A stretch of 64,000 nt of DNA from Gammaproteobacteria bacterium. GTDB taxonomy: Bacteria > Pseudomonadota > Gammaproteobacteria > Pseudomonadales > Azotimanducaceae_A. The stretch covers positions 242,330-306,329 of the forward strand of contig DUAT01000078.1 in the NCBI GenBank assembly GCA_012960755.1. Reading direction: 5' to 3'. The notes below the pieces were generated by a model. The model saw only the letters and a program-made list of their open reading frames with translations, searched no databases and was not told where the DNA came from. A program made the position numbers and the translations under genes. Shown here in pieces: positions 16,875-27,500 of this stretch (positions are counted from its first letter, which is position 1; each line of letters starts with the position of its first letter).

Positions 16875-17821
16875 CAGCCAATCAGGGTCTCGATGAAAGT
16901 TATGTAATCGCCTGCAATATCCAGCTCGTAGGCCTTGTCAATTTCGCGAAGACAGGTTGGGCAGGTGACGTTAATTTCTGTCAGGAAATCCCCAATCACG
17001 TCAATTCCGACGAAATACAGCCCCTTTTGTCGCAATGTGGCGCCCACCTGCTCACAAATCCAGAGATCGCGATCGTTCAACGGTCTGGCTACTCCTTCGC
17101 CACCTGCGGCAAGATTACCCCGAGTTTCACCTTTTGCTGGAATTCTCGCCAGGCCATAAGGAATGGGTTCTCCGTTGATTAACAATATACGCGTATCACC
17201 ATCACTTATTTCGGGAATGAACTTTTGGGCCATAATCTGCCGATTGCCGTTATCGGTCAGGGTTTCAATAATCACTGATAGATTGGGATCATCATGCTTG
17301 ATCCGGAATATGGATGTGCCCCCCATGCCATCCAGGGGTTTAAAAATCACGTCCTGGTGGTTTTTATGGAAAGAACGGAGTATTTCGTCGTCCCGACTGA
17401 CAATATGCGGTGGACAACACTGGGGAAATTGCAGGGCGAACAGCTTTTCGTTGCAATCCCTGATACTGCCGGGGCGATTCAATACAAGAACACCCTCTTT
17501 CTCTGCCATCTCAAGCAGATAGGTACTGTAGATGTATTCCATATCAAAAGGCGGGTCTTTGCGCATCAGCACGGCGTCCAGGTCTCTGACTGGGCCGGTT
17601 AGCTCAGAGCAAACCTCGAACCAGTCAGAACTGCCCTCTTTCACCCTGATTTCGACCTGCCGGGCAAGTACTGAGCCATCAGAAACGAACAAACCGGCCT
17701 GTTGGATGGTGAAAATGTCCCATCCCCGGCTTTGGGCGGCAGTCATCATGGCCAGAGTACTGTCTTTTTTATAGTTGATGGATTCAAGGGAATCCATAAC
17801 AACACCAAGTTTTAGGCTCAA
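16874..17821 (-). CDS. gshB: Glutathione synthetase
   Basis: ATP-grasp enzyme that adds glycine to gamma-glutamylcysteine. It has 315 residues. Conserved segments are VLMRKDPPFDMEYIYSTYLL near 95-115, ATP-binding FKPLDGMGGTSIFRI and the C-terminal FVGIDVIGDFLTEINVT. It is first in the leftward gshB-tonB-algH-ruvX group and divergent from pilG across a 209-bp gap. Confidence 0.98.
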   Translation of the reverse strand: MSLKLGVVMDSLESINYKKDSTLAMMTAAQSRGWDIFTIQQAGLFVSDGSVLARQVEIRVKEGSSDWFEVCSELTGPVRDLDAVLMRKDPPFDMEYIYSTYLLEMAEKEGVLVLNRPGSIRDCNEKLFALQFPQCCPPHIVSRDDEILRSFHKNHQDVIFKPLDGMGGTSIFRIKHDDPNLSVIIETLTDNGNRQIMAQKFIPEISDGDTRILLINGEPIPYGLARIPAKGETRGNLAAGGEGVARPLNDRDLWICEQVGATLRQKGLYFVGIDVIGDFLTEINVTCPTCLREIDKAYELDIAGDYITFIETLIG

Positions 17822-18030
17822 GACTAATTCTCTCCGTCTTCGGTTAATTTACTGTCTCATTGTAAACTACATGGCCCGTTTTGTGACGCTCTTGGCAGAG
17901 CAGGATCGTACATATGGAATGAGTTTACAAACTGTGTTAAAAAACGCGTGTAAAGTACGGACAGAAAATACAATTTTGCTTTTTTTCATGTACCTGATTG
18001 AACAAGTTCGGTCAACATAGGGTAGTAGAT

Positions 18031-18420
18031 ATGGACGACAATTTTGATGGCATCAAGGTTCTGGTCATCGATGATAGTAAGACTATTCGACGGACAGCCG
18101 AAACGCTGCTGACGAAAGCTGGATGCGAGGTTGTTACCGCGATCGACGGGTTTGATGCCCTGGCCAAGATTGCGGATACCCTGCCATCAATTATTTTCGT
18201 CGATATCATGATGCCAAGGCTCGATGGATACCAGACCTGCGCTCTGATAAAGAACAGTAGCGCCTTCCAGGGTACCCCGGTAATCATGCTCTCCAGTAAA
18301 GATGGACTATTCGACCGCGCCAAAGGGAGGATCGTAGGCTCGGATCAATATTTAACTAAACCATTTAGTAAAGATGAGCTGCTTAGTGCAATTCGTGATC
18401 ACGTCAAGGTGACGGGTTAG
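18031..18420 (+). CDS. pilG: Twitching motility response regulator PilG
   Basis: Single-domain CheY-like receiver of the Pil-Chp pathway. In P. aeruginosa PilG promotes pilus extension and cAMP production. The product has 129 residues; the ATG at 18031 gives the usual start (MDDNFDGIKVLVIDDS). The acidic pocket is DD at 14-15, the phosphoacceptor is Asp58 in IIFVDIMMP, and TKPFSKDEL carries the conserved Lys. It is first gene of the pilGHIJ-chpA-chpC operon, so its promoter should lie in 17822-18030. Confidence 0.95.
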   Translation: MDDNFDGIKVLVIDDSKTIRRTAETLLTKAGCEVVTAIDGFDALAKIADTLPSIIFVDIMMPRLDGYQTCALIKNSSAFQGTPVIMLSSKDGLFDRAKGRIVGSDQYLTKPFSKDELLSAIRDHVKVTG

Positions 18421-18435
18421 CGTTAGGGATTTGAA

Positions 18436-18798
18436 ATGAGAAAAGTACTAGTTGTTGATGACTCGCCCACAGAAATATACCGGCTGAAAGGTATGTTGGA
18501 AGGCCTTGGGTACGAAGTTATAACCGCCGAAAATGGTGCCGACGGGGTAGCAAAGGCGAGTATTGAACAGCCTGACTGCGTCTTGATGGACGTCGTAATG
18601 CCCGATATGAATGGGTTCCAGGCAACCAGAGCGATTAGTCAGGGAGAGCTGACTTCCCATATACCAGTCATCATTGTCAGCGGTAAGGACCAGGAAACAG
18701 ATAAGGTTTGGGGTAAGAGACAAGGGGCGAAGGGTTATGTCACTAAACCCGTTGACGGGCTTGAACTGGACTCTGTGATGAAGGGAGTGATGGTATGA
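18436..18798 (+). CDS. pilH: Twitching motility response regulator PilH
   Basis: Second CheY-like receiver of the pathway, thought to favour retraction or act as a phosphate sink in P. aeruginosa. It has 120 residues. The acidic pair is in VVDDSPTE (residues 7-9), the phosphoacceptor Asp52 is in LMDVVMPDMNG, and VTKPVDGLE holds the Lys. It follows pilG by 15 bases. Confidence 0.95.
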   Translation: MRKVLVVDDSPTEIYRLKGMLEGLGYEVITAENGADGVAKASIEQPDCVLMDVVMPDMNGFQATRAISQGELTSHIPVIIVSGKDQETDKVWGKRQGAKGYVTKPVDGLELDSVMKGVMV

Positions 18799-18838
18799 AT
18801 CGTAGAACTTGCCGCAAGCACCAACACCAGGGGCTTGT

Positions 18839-19372
18839 GTGAGCAATCAGAGCCCTTTTTCCATACTCGCCGGTCTGGCCGAACGCAGTCGGCAGGTAGC
18901 CACAGAACTACCCGCGATAGAAAACACGCAAACGCTGTGGAATGGCCTGGGATTCACTTTGCTGGGTAACCAGTTTGTTGCCCCCATGAGTGAAGTGGGT
19001 GAGCTGATGCGAGTGCCACCGGCTACCCGCCTACCGGGGGTAAAGCCCTTTGTACTGGGAATTGCAAATGTACGGGGCAGGTTGATGGCAATCCTGGATC
19101 TGGCGACGTTCTTTGGCAGCAAGACGTCTCCTTCACGGTCACTACGGCGGGTACTGACGGTTGAAGACGAAGAACAATGTTTCGGATTTGTTATCGACGA
19201 ATCTCTTGGCATGCAGCATTTCCCCCAGGAGGCATTCGAGGAAGGTATCGAGGTAGATTCGATGTTTCAGCCTTTTGTAAAAGGGGGGTTTCGGGTTGGT
19301 ACCAGTCAATGGCCAATACTTAGCCTGACGGCGCTGGCGGCAGATCCCGATTTGGAAAAACTGGATCGATAA
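18839..19372 (+). CDS. pilI: CheW-like coupling protein PilI
   Basis: Links the receptor PilJ to the kinase ChpA. I choose GTG at 18839 (VSNQSPFSILAGLAERSRQ), preceded by AGGGG, over the in-frame TTG at 18809; this gives 177 residues. The CheW fold is visible in GNQFVAPMSEVGELM, LPGVKPFVLGIANVRGRLMAILDLATFFG and the C-terminal GTSQWPILSLTAL. It lies between pilH and pilJ. Confidence 0.92.
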   Translation: MSNQSPFSILAGLAERSRQVATELPAIENTQTLWNGLGFTLLGNQFVAPMSEVGELMRVPPATRLPGVKPFVLGIANVRGRLMAILDLATFFGSKTSPSRSLRRVLTVEDEEQCFGFVIDESLGMQHFPQEAFEEGIEVDSMFQPFVKGGFRVGTSQWPILSLTALAADPDLEKLDR

Positions 19373-19431
19373 AATAGATTCAGTTGGCGCCAGGCGCCAA
19401 CTAAAACAAGTTATACAGAGGAATATTTTGG

Positions 19432-21465
19432 ATGGCAGATAAAAAAACTGGCGTTGTAGGCCGGACTCTCAGAAAACCGCTGAATTTATGCTTGATCCTG
19501 ATGCTAATGCTGTTCATTGCGGGATATTCTGGCAATTTCTATTTTGGGCAGCTGCAAGCCAGGTCCGGTGAAGCATACATTCGCAATATAAATGAATTAA
19601 AAATTAGCAGTCAGGAAATTGCTAAGAATGGCGCCGCTGCTGCTGCCTCAGATGGCCAGAAAGCAATCTTCGAAGTTTTATCAGGTAACAAGAGCAATTT
19701 CAGTACCCACCTGGGATATCTGACAGGCGGGAATCCGGCGCAAGTTATTCCCGTAGCATCTGCGGCGGCTCAAACTGAGCTGGTGAAAATTGCAGCACTC
19801 TGGAAAGATACGAAAAATCAAATTGATACTATTATGGATAATCGGGCCACACTGGTTTTTCTGAATGGGATCCATGATGACATGGACATTACCATGTCTG
19901 CGATTCAGCAACAGAACAGCAAAATTGTTGTATCAATGTTGCGGCTGAACCTTCCCGCAAACCAGGTTGCACTGGCCCAGCGACAGAATCTGCTGGTCGA
20001 AAGAATGACTCGCAGCATTGACAAGATTATTGAGTTGGGTTCGTCCAATAGCCTGTTGGACAATTTCAATCGTGACAGCAGTAATTTTAGACAGGTATTG
20101 CGTGGGTTAACTGAAGGCGACAGGAAATTATTGTTGTCTGCAGTCAGAAATGCGGAAGTTCAGGCCAGCCTTACAAGGATCAACGAGTTGTTCCGTACGG
20201 TGTCTAGTCGCATGGACGAAATTTCTACTCGCTCGCAAAATGTCGTTGACTCAAAGCGAGCGGCGGTGGCGCTACGCCTTGGATCGGGTGAATATGTCGA
20301 TCTGTCGAATCGACTGCTCGATATCTACAACGGCAGTATTTTGCTAAGACCAGGCTCGCCGTTCATTGGCGTCGCCTTTGCCGCTGGCGCGTTGCTGATT
20401 ATCTTCCTGTTGAGTTTCTTCGTTTACTACGGAGTCAGGCGAACAGCTGCCGAGAACGAGGGTCAAAATGAACTAAACCAGGAAGCGATTCTACAATTGT
20501 TGGATGAAATGGCAGACCTGGCAGATGGTGATCTGCGGGTTCAAGCGACAGTTACCGAGAGTTTCACCGGAGCGATAGCAGATTCCATTAACTTCTCTAT
20601 TGACCATTTGCGTTCTCTTGTTTCAAAAATTAACCAGGCAGCCAGTATGGTATCAACTGCCACTGAACAAACTCGAACCTCCCTGGGTCAGCTTTCAAAT
20701 GCGTCGAAACGTCAGGCAGCGGAAATCGCTGATGTCTCTGAGGCGGTAAATGAAATGGCCGTTTCCATTGACAAGGTTTCGTTTAACGCGGCGGAATCTT
20801 CATCTGTTGCGGAACGATCAGTGAACATCGCTAATAAGGGAGCATCCGTTGTACAGAACACTATTGGGGGGATGGAAAATATCCGAGGACAGATTCAGGA
20901 AACTGCAAAAAGAATCAAACGTCTTGGTGAAAGCTCCCAGGAGATTGGTGATATCGTTTCGCTGATTAACGACATTGCGGACCAAACCAACATCCTGTCG
21001 TTGAACGCGGCGATTCAGGCATCCATGGCTGGGGATGCAGGCAAGGGTTTCGCGGTCGTTGCAGATGAGGTGCAAAGACTTGCGGAACGGTCCGGTGCTG
21101 CGGCGAAGCAGATATCCGCCCTCGTAAAAACAATTCAAAGTGATACTAACGAAGCAGTAATGTCAATGGAACAGACCACAGCGGAGGTTGTGCAGGGAAC
21201 CAGGCTTGCGCAGGATGCTGGAGTTGCACTGGGCGAAATTGATTCCGTATCTAAGTCTCTGGCTGAAATCATTGAAAATATTTCAGATGCGGCAAGAGAA
21301 CAGGCAGTTTCTGCCGGAAAAATTTCAAAAACTATGAAAAGCATTGAAGAGATTACGTCCCAAACTAACGAAGGAACTCAGGCGACTGTTGTGGCGGTTG
21401 GCAACCTCGCGGATATTACCAACGAGCTTCGATCTTCAGTAACCGGATTTAAATTACCAGAATGA
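19432..21465 (+). CDS. pilJ: Methyl-accepting chemotaxis protein PilJ
   Basis: Transmembrane receptor of the Pil-Chp system. It has 677 residues: a first membrane helix at about 18-38, a periplasmic PilJ-type sensor region to about 305, a second helix near 310-334, a HAMP-like segment, then the cytoplasmic coiled coil. The signalling tip is at about 511-543 (INDIADQTNILSLNAAIQAS, then AGDAGKGFAVVADEVQRLAE). In P. aeruginosa PilJ senses surface contact, possibly through PilA. In that species a methyltransferase, pilK, follows; here the next gene is chpA. Confidence 0.96.
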   Translation: MADKKTGVVGRTLRKPLNLCLILMLMLFIAGYSGNFYFGQLQARSGEAYIRNINELKISSQEIAKNGAAAAASDGQKAIFEVLSGNKSNFSTHLGYLTGGNPAQVIPVASAAAQTELVKIAALWKDTKNQIDTIMDNRATLVFLNGIHDDMDITMSAIQQQNSKIVVSMLRLNLPANQVALAQRQNLLVERMTRSIDKIIELGSSNSLLDNFNRDSSNFRQVLRGLTEGDRKLLLSAVRNAEVQASLTRINELFRTVSSRMDEISTRSQNVVDSKRAAVALRLGSGEYVDLSNRLLDIYNGSILLRPGSPFIGVAFAAGALLIIFLLSFFVYYGVRRTAAENEGQNELNQEAILQLLDEMADLADGDLRVQATVTESFTGAIADSINFSIDHLRSLVSKINQAASMVSTATEQTRTSLGQLSNASKRQAAEIADVSEAVNEMAVSIDKVSFNAAESSSVAERSVNIANKGASVVQNTIGGMENIRGQIQETAKRIKRLGESSQEIGDIVSLINDIADQTNILSLNAAIQASMAGDAGKGFAVVADEVQRLAERSGAAAKQISALVKTIQSDTNEAVMSMEQTTAEVVQGTRLAQDAGVALGEIDSVSKSLAEIIENISDAAREQAVSAGKISKTMKSIEEITSQTNEGTQATVVAVGNLADITNELRSSVTGFKLPE

Positions 21466-21502
21466 AGATGCCATGAACAAAAATGATCAACGGGCAAGAT
21501 AA

Positions 21503-24500
21503 ATGAGCGCAAGTCAAGATTTCGTTGCGCTGGATTGGGTTAAGGCGGACATTTCCGAAACACTGAACCAGGCGCAGAATGCACTTGAGGCCGTTGCGGA
21601 ATCTGCTGATGATTCCAGTCAGATGCGGAACTGCCTTACGGCAATTCACCAGGTGCATGGCACCTTGTTGATGCTGCAGATTGAGGGCCCGATACTTATT
21701 GCCCTGGAAATGGAAGAAGTCGCGCAGGCACTAATGAACGATGCAGTACCCGACATTGAGACTGCCCAGGAAATATTGATGCAGTCGATTCTGCAAATGC
21801 CGGGTTATCTCAACCGAATTCAGCGGGAACAAAAGGACAGCCCTGCGTTTTTCAACCCGATTGTTAACAACTTGAGAATTGCCCGCGGTGAGGAACGGCT
21901 TGGAGATTCAACTGATGGTGCTTCTACTGCGGATGCTGAGTCGGGGTTACTGTCGCAGCCTGTAACGAAAGATGTTGTCCAGGCTTACAAGGCCGCAAAA
22001 GGACCTGCCACTGTTCGTAAACTCCGACAGTATTATAAACAGGCACTTGCGGCTCTGCTGAAAAAATCGAACATGAAACAAAACCTGGGTATGATGGCAA
22101 AAGTCTTATCCAGGCTGGAAAGATTGTGCGGAGAGTCTCCCGTTGGGCATCTTTCGGTAATGTCCTTGGCGCTGGTTGAAGGTGTCGTTACTGGTGCTAT
22201 CAAACTTGATGCTTCTGTCGCAAAACAACTGAAAGCAATCGATGGCACCTTAAAATTACTGGCCGAAGGTGATGAGACACAATTGTCTGCACCGTTGCCT
22301 GCAGAAATTGGGCAGGACTTGCTTGCGAAGTTACGAACCGCAACCAGGGAAACTACCAAAATTACGGCGGTTCTGTCCCGTTACAACTCCGCAGAAACCG
22401 TTACAGAAATTGAAACTGAAAAAGTCGAATTCGGGCCTGACGATGATACCCTGGCCGCAGTGTCCCAAATCCTGACAGAAGAGATCACTGGCATTGTAGA
22501 TAAGCTCGATCTCTACGTGCGTTCCAGCGAGAGGAACAAACAGGACCTGCTTGGCCTTTTACCGCTGATGGAGCAGTCAGCGAGTACCCTTTCCGTGGTT
22601 GGTTTACCGAATCACCAGGAAAGCCTGGAGAAACAGATAGGCGTTATCAGGTCGCTGGAATTAGAAGATCCAACCGAAAATCAGCTCCTTGATATTGCCG
22701 GTGCGCTGCTGCAGATACAATCAGACCTGAACCGAGTTGGTGGAACTAACGATGAAGGTGAGGCAGACACATTTGGTGATCTAAACGAGGCGCAAGCAAC
22801 AGTTATACGAGAGACGCGTAATGGGTTGGCAAAGTGTAAAGATTCAATCGTAGAGTACATAAGTACCGACTATGAACCAGAAAAACTTGAGTCGCTACCG
22901 GAAGAACTGAATGATCTTCGTGGTGGACTGCTGATCGTAAACCAACAACGATCAGCTGATGTGCTTGGTGCCTGTTCTCTATACATCGAGTCACTGCAAC
23001 GCAAGCAAGATAGCCAGCCAGAATTGTCCTCCCTGGATGATTTAGCGGACGCACTGACGAGCATCGATTACTATCTTGAGAGATTTCTGGATAACGCGTC
23101 TGAGCCTTACCTTAGAATGCTCGAAGTAGCCGAATCATCGATTGAAAAATTAGGCAGCGACGCTTTAGAACGGATCACGCCGGAAGTCGATGAAGTTGTT
23201 GTGGAGCCATCAGCCGATAAAGAGCCAACAGTTGATACAGCGCCAACAGTTGATACAGCGCCATCAGTTGATACAGCGCCAACAGTTGATACAGAGCCAT
23301 CAGCCGATAAAGAGCCAACAGTTGATACAGCGCCAACAGTTGATACAGAGCCAACAGTTGATACAGAGCCATCAGTTGATGAAGAACCATCAGCTAGTAA
23401 AGAGCCTTCACCGCAAGAAGAACTTGTCGTCGAAGATCTCACGGTTGCTGAAGATGATAGTGACGATGACCTGATCGATGACGAGATTATCGAGACTTTT
23501 GTCGAAGAAGCAGAAGAGGTCGCGGAATCCATAGCCGAATACTTGCCCAGGTGGCAGCAAGATACAGGAGACATGGAGGCGTTAACTGAAATTCGACGTG
23601 CCTTTCACACCCTGAAAGGTAGTGGTCGAATGGTCGGAGCCACCGTGATGGTTGAACTTGCGTGGGCTGTTGAGAGTCTCTTGAATCGCATTCTGGAGAA
23701 GTTGATTCAGGTGACGCCGCGAATTCAAGCGATGGTCGGTGAAGTAGCGGCTATTATACCTGATGGTGTCGAAGCTTTTAGCGCAAAGCACCAAGAGACT
23801 TTCGAAATTGATGATCTTCTAATTAAGATCGACGCGCTTGCGGAACCAGGCGCAGTGTCTGGGGTAAACCTTGAGCTTATAGTCGAAGAGCCAGACATTG
23901 AACCTGAAATTGAACTGGAAGATCTCACACTTGAAGCACTTACTATAGGAAAGTCCGAACCTTCCAGCGCCCTGGACGAAATTGGCCTCGATGATTTTGA
24001 TATTGACCTGGCAGAGCTGGAACCTGAGCCCGTGTTAGATGAAGAACTTTCAGTAGATGAAGAGCCTACAGTTATAGAAGAGCCTTCAGTCATAGAAGAG
24101 CCCCTGGTTGAAGAAAAGCCTGCACCTCTGACTAAAATGCCGCCGAAATTACAGGTTGCTGAGGGTCCTGGTGGTAGCAAAGGGCAGGATGAGTCTTATG
24201 ACCCTGAGCTTGATGAAATATTTAGTGAAGAAGCAATGGAAAATATTCAGGTCATTCGCGCGTATCTTGAGGTCAAAGGTCCCGTCAATGCCGATATCGT
24301 TGCCGCCTACCACACTTTAAAAGGCAGCGCAGGTATGGCGAGAATTTCCACGATTGCAAAGATTGCAGCGCCGATGGAAAGTATCAGCAGCCAGTTCTAT
24401 CACGGGAAAGCCAACGCTGATCAAGGCTATCTTGATCTGGCGGAAACCAGTATCACCATGATAGAGAAGGTGCTTGGGGATCTGACTAGTTTTCGTAATC

Positions 24501-27500
24501 GGTTAGCTGACCTGGACTTATTCCTGAGTCGGGCAGAACATGTTGAGTCGCAAACGGACGGAGCTGAATTACTTCCGCAGCTCGACTTTTCGATGATCGA
24601 TGTTCTGACCGGACCTCGTGAGATTATCGAGACCTGGCAATCCGAAGGTATTGTGAAAATAGTTTTTGAACTGGAACAGGTGCTGGTCCAGTCAGAAGCG
24701 ACGCAACATACACCGTTGAGCGAGTTGATACGGGAGCTTTTACAGGTTTACCGACGATTTAAGGATAAGCCTGAGAGCCCAATCATTGAGGCCGTTCTCA
24801 GAGCCCATGAAAACCTGATGTCGATATTCGATCAACTTGCGTCCAGTCAGGAAGTGGATGCGAAAAAAACAAACGTCGTCAGTGAATTACGGGATCTTTC
24901 TGTTGAAACCGAGGAAGTTGCAGATTCTGGTGAAACGGCAGCCATTGAAACGGCGGAGACTTCCGACACCGTTGTCCTGCCAGAAGACAATATTGACGAT
25001 GATGTACTTGGAATTTTCATTGAGGAAGCCGAAGAACTCCTCGAAGCCATCGATGAAAGCATTCTGTCGTGGAGTGAAGACACCGGTTCGACAGAACAAC
25101 TGGATAATCTGTTAAGGCACTTGCACACACTTAAAGGTGGCGCAAGATTAGCGGGTTGCAATTCCCTTGGAGAATACACACATAATTTCGAAACCTTCCT
25201 GACCAAAGTCCGACAGAATCCGGTTGACTTTGACCATCAGTTCTTTGGTTTGCTGAATCAACATCAGGATGAAATTGTTCGTCGAGTGGCCATCTACCAA
25301 AAACTGGTGGCCGGTGATGCGACAGAGTCAGAATTGCAGTCGCTGCGATCTGTTCCTGGTGCCAGGCCGCCTGTTGTACAGCAAGATGATATTACTGCCG
25401 ACGTACCTGATGATCACGAGGCTGTTTCTGGTGAAGCCGAGGTCACCGACCAGATTGATGAAGAGATTCTAGCGATATTTATTGACGAAGCCGATGAACT
25501 GATTGAATCGATAGACCAGTGTATTTTGGAATGGAGTTCCGAACCGAACGCGACGGAACATCACGACAATTTACTTCGACACCTGCATACCATGAAAGGT
25601 GGCTCCCGTCTTGCCGGGTGTAATCGTCTGGGTGAGTACACCCATAATTTTGAGACCTATTTGATTGATATTCAGTCTAACCCTGTGCCGTTCGACGATA
25701 CCTTCTTTGCCTCACTAAATCAGCGGCAGGATGAAATTACACGTCGGGTGGGTGTCTACAGGAAATTGGTTCAGGGTGAGGCGAGTGAAGAAGAGCTGTC
25801 TTCATTAACGGGCACTCAGGAAATAAAGCCGGTTGCGGCCGTAGCGGTGGCACAAGACAGAAGCACCGACGTCGGCGAATCAAAAGCTGAGTCCGGGGAA
25901 GCCAAGGCAGATGCGGCACCGGCAACGCAAGGCCAGACCCAGGAAATGGTCCGCGTTTCAGCGGAATTGTTAGAGGAATTGATCAGCCTTTCCGGAGAAT
26001 CTAACATCACCCGAGGTCGAATCGAACAACAGATTACCGATTTTGGTGATTTCATCGTCGAGATGGAGGAAACAATCAGTCGTATCAGGGACCAGGTACG
26101 ACGTCTGGAAATTGAGACAGAGTCCAGTGAGACCGTTTTCAGGCAAACACAAGGCGAAACTGACTCATCATTTGATGCGTTGGAGATGGATCGCTACACC
26201 ATGTTGCAGGAAATCTCGCGAACCCTGAACGAAGGTTCTTCGGATATGCTGGACTTGAAAGATTCTCTGGCGAACAAGAGCCGCGATGCCGAAACGTTGC
26301 TACACCAGCAGGCACGAATAGGCAGTGAGTTGCAGGAAGGGCTAACGAGAACACGGATGGTTCCCTTTGCTCGCCTGATTCCACGGCTTAGAAGAATTGT
26401 TAGACAAATCAGCAGCGAAGTAGGTAAATCCGTTCGGTTTGATGCGTTTAATGTCGAGGGTGAGCTGGACAGAAGTGTCCTGGAAAGAATCGTTGCGCCC
26501 CTGGAGCATATGCTCCGTAATGCGGTGGATCATGGCATCGAGTCCACCGAACAGCGTAAGGCTGCTAAAAAACCCGAAACAGGCAGCATTAGCTTACGGT
26601 TGTCGAGGCAGGGTGGCTACGTTGTGCTTTCGATCAGCGATGATGGCGGTGGTATTGATATCGACGCTGTGCGTAAGAAAGCAGTGGAACGAGGGCTCAT
26701 CAAGGCAGATTCCAAGATTTCAGACCACGAAGTCAGGCAGTTCATTATGGCTGCCGGTTTTAGTACGGCGCAAAAGTTAACCCAGATCTCGGGTCGCGGT
26801 GTTGGCATGGACGTGGTGAACAGCGAGATCAAACAATTAGGCGGCTCGGTTTCAATTGATTCGACCTACGGTGTTGGGACCGAGTTTTCAATTCGCATAC
26901 CTTTCACCGTATCGATTAATCGGGCTTTGATGGTTGTTGTGCGGGAGGAAGTATACGCAATCCCGTTAAATACTATCGAAGGGATAGTCAGAGTGAGTCC
27001 TTATGAACTTGAAGCATACTATCAACCCGATGCACCCATGTTCGAGTATGCCGGTCAGCCCTATCGATTGGCATATATTGGGAAAATGTTAGGCAAAGCG
27101 GAAGAGCCGGACCTGGAAGGACAGGTCGCGCCACTGCCTGTTATCTTAGCCCGTAGTGGCGATGATTCCATTGCACTACAAGTTGACCAGGTGATTGGTA
27201 GCAGAGAAGTCGTCGTAAAGACCCTTGGCCCACAGTTTAACGAAGTCAGCGGAGTTGCAGGCGCGACGGTGCTTGGCGATGGTCGCGTGGTTATTATTCT
27301 TGACCTGATGGCGCTCGTGGGAAGCTCAAGTTTTGAATTCGAAACAGTTGATGTCAAAGAAGAAGTCGTAGAGCCTGCTAACAAGGTTGCGAAGGTGATG
27401 ATCGTTGATGATTCCGTCACTGTCCGCAAGGTAACAACACGATTGATGGAGCGTCACGGTTGGGAGGTGACGACTGCCAAGGATGGTATAGACGCGATGC

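Noticed and set aside
23209..23400. Regular short repeats as a possible CRISPR array
   Set aside because: The 18-nt units are back to back without spacers and are in frame inside chpA.
23107..23574. Long reverse-strand ORF (155 codons) with Ser/Val-rich repeats opposite chpA
   Set aside because: It is the antisense image of the hexapeptide repeat region and has no start signals or family resemblance.
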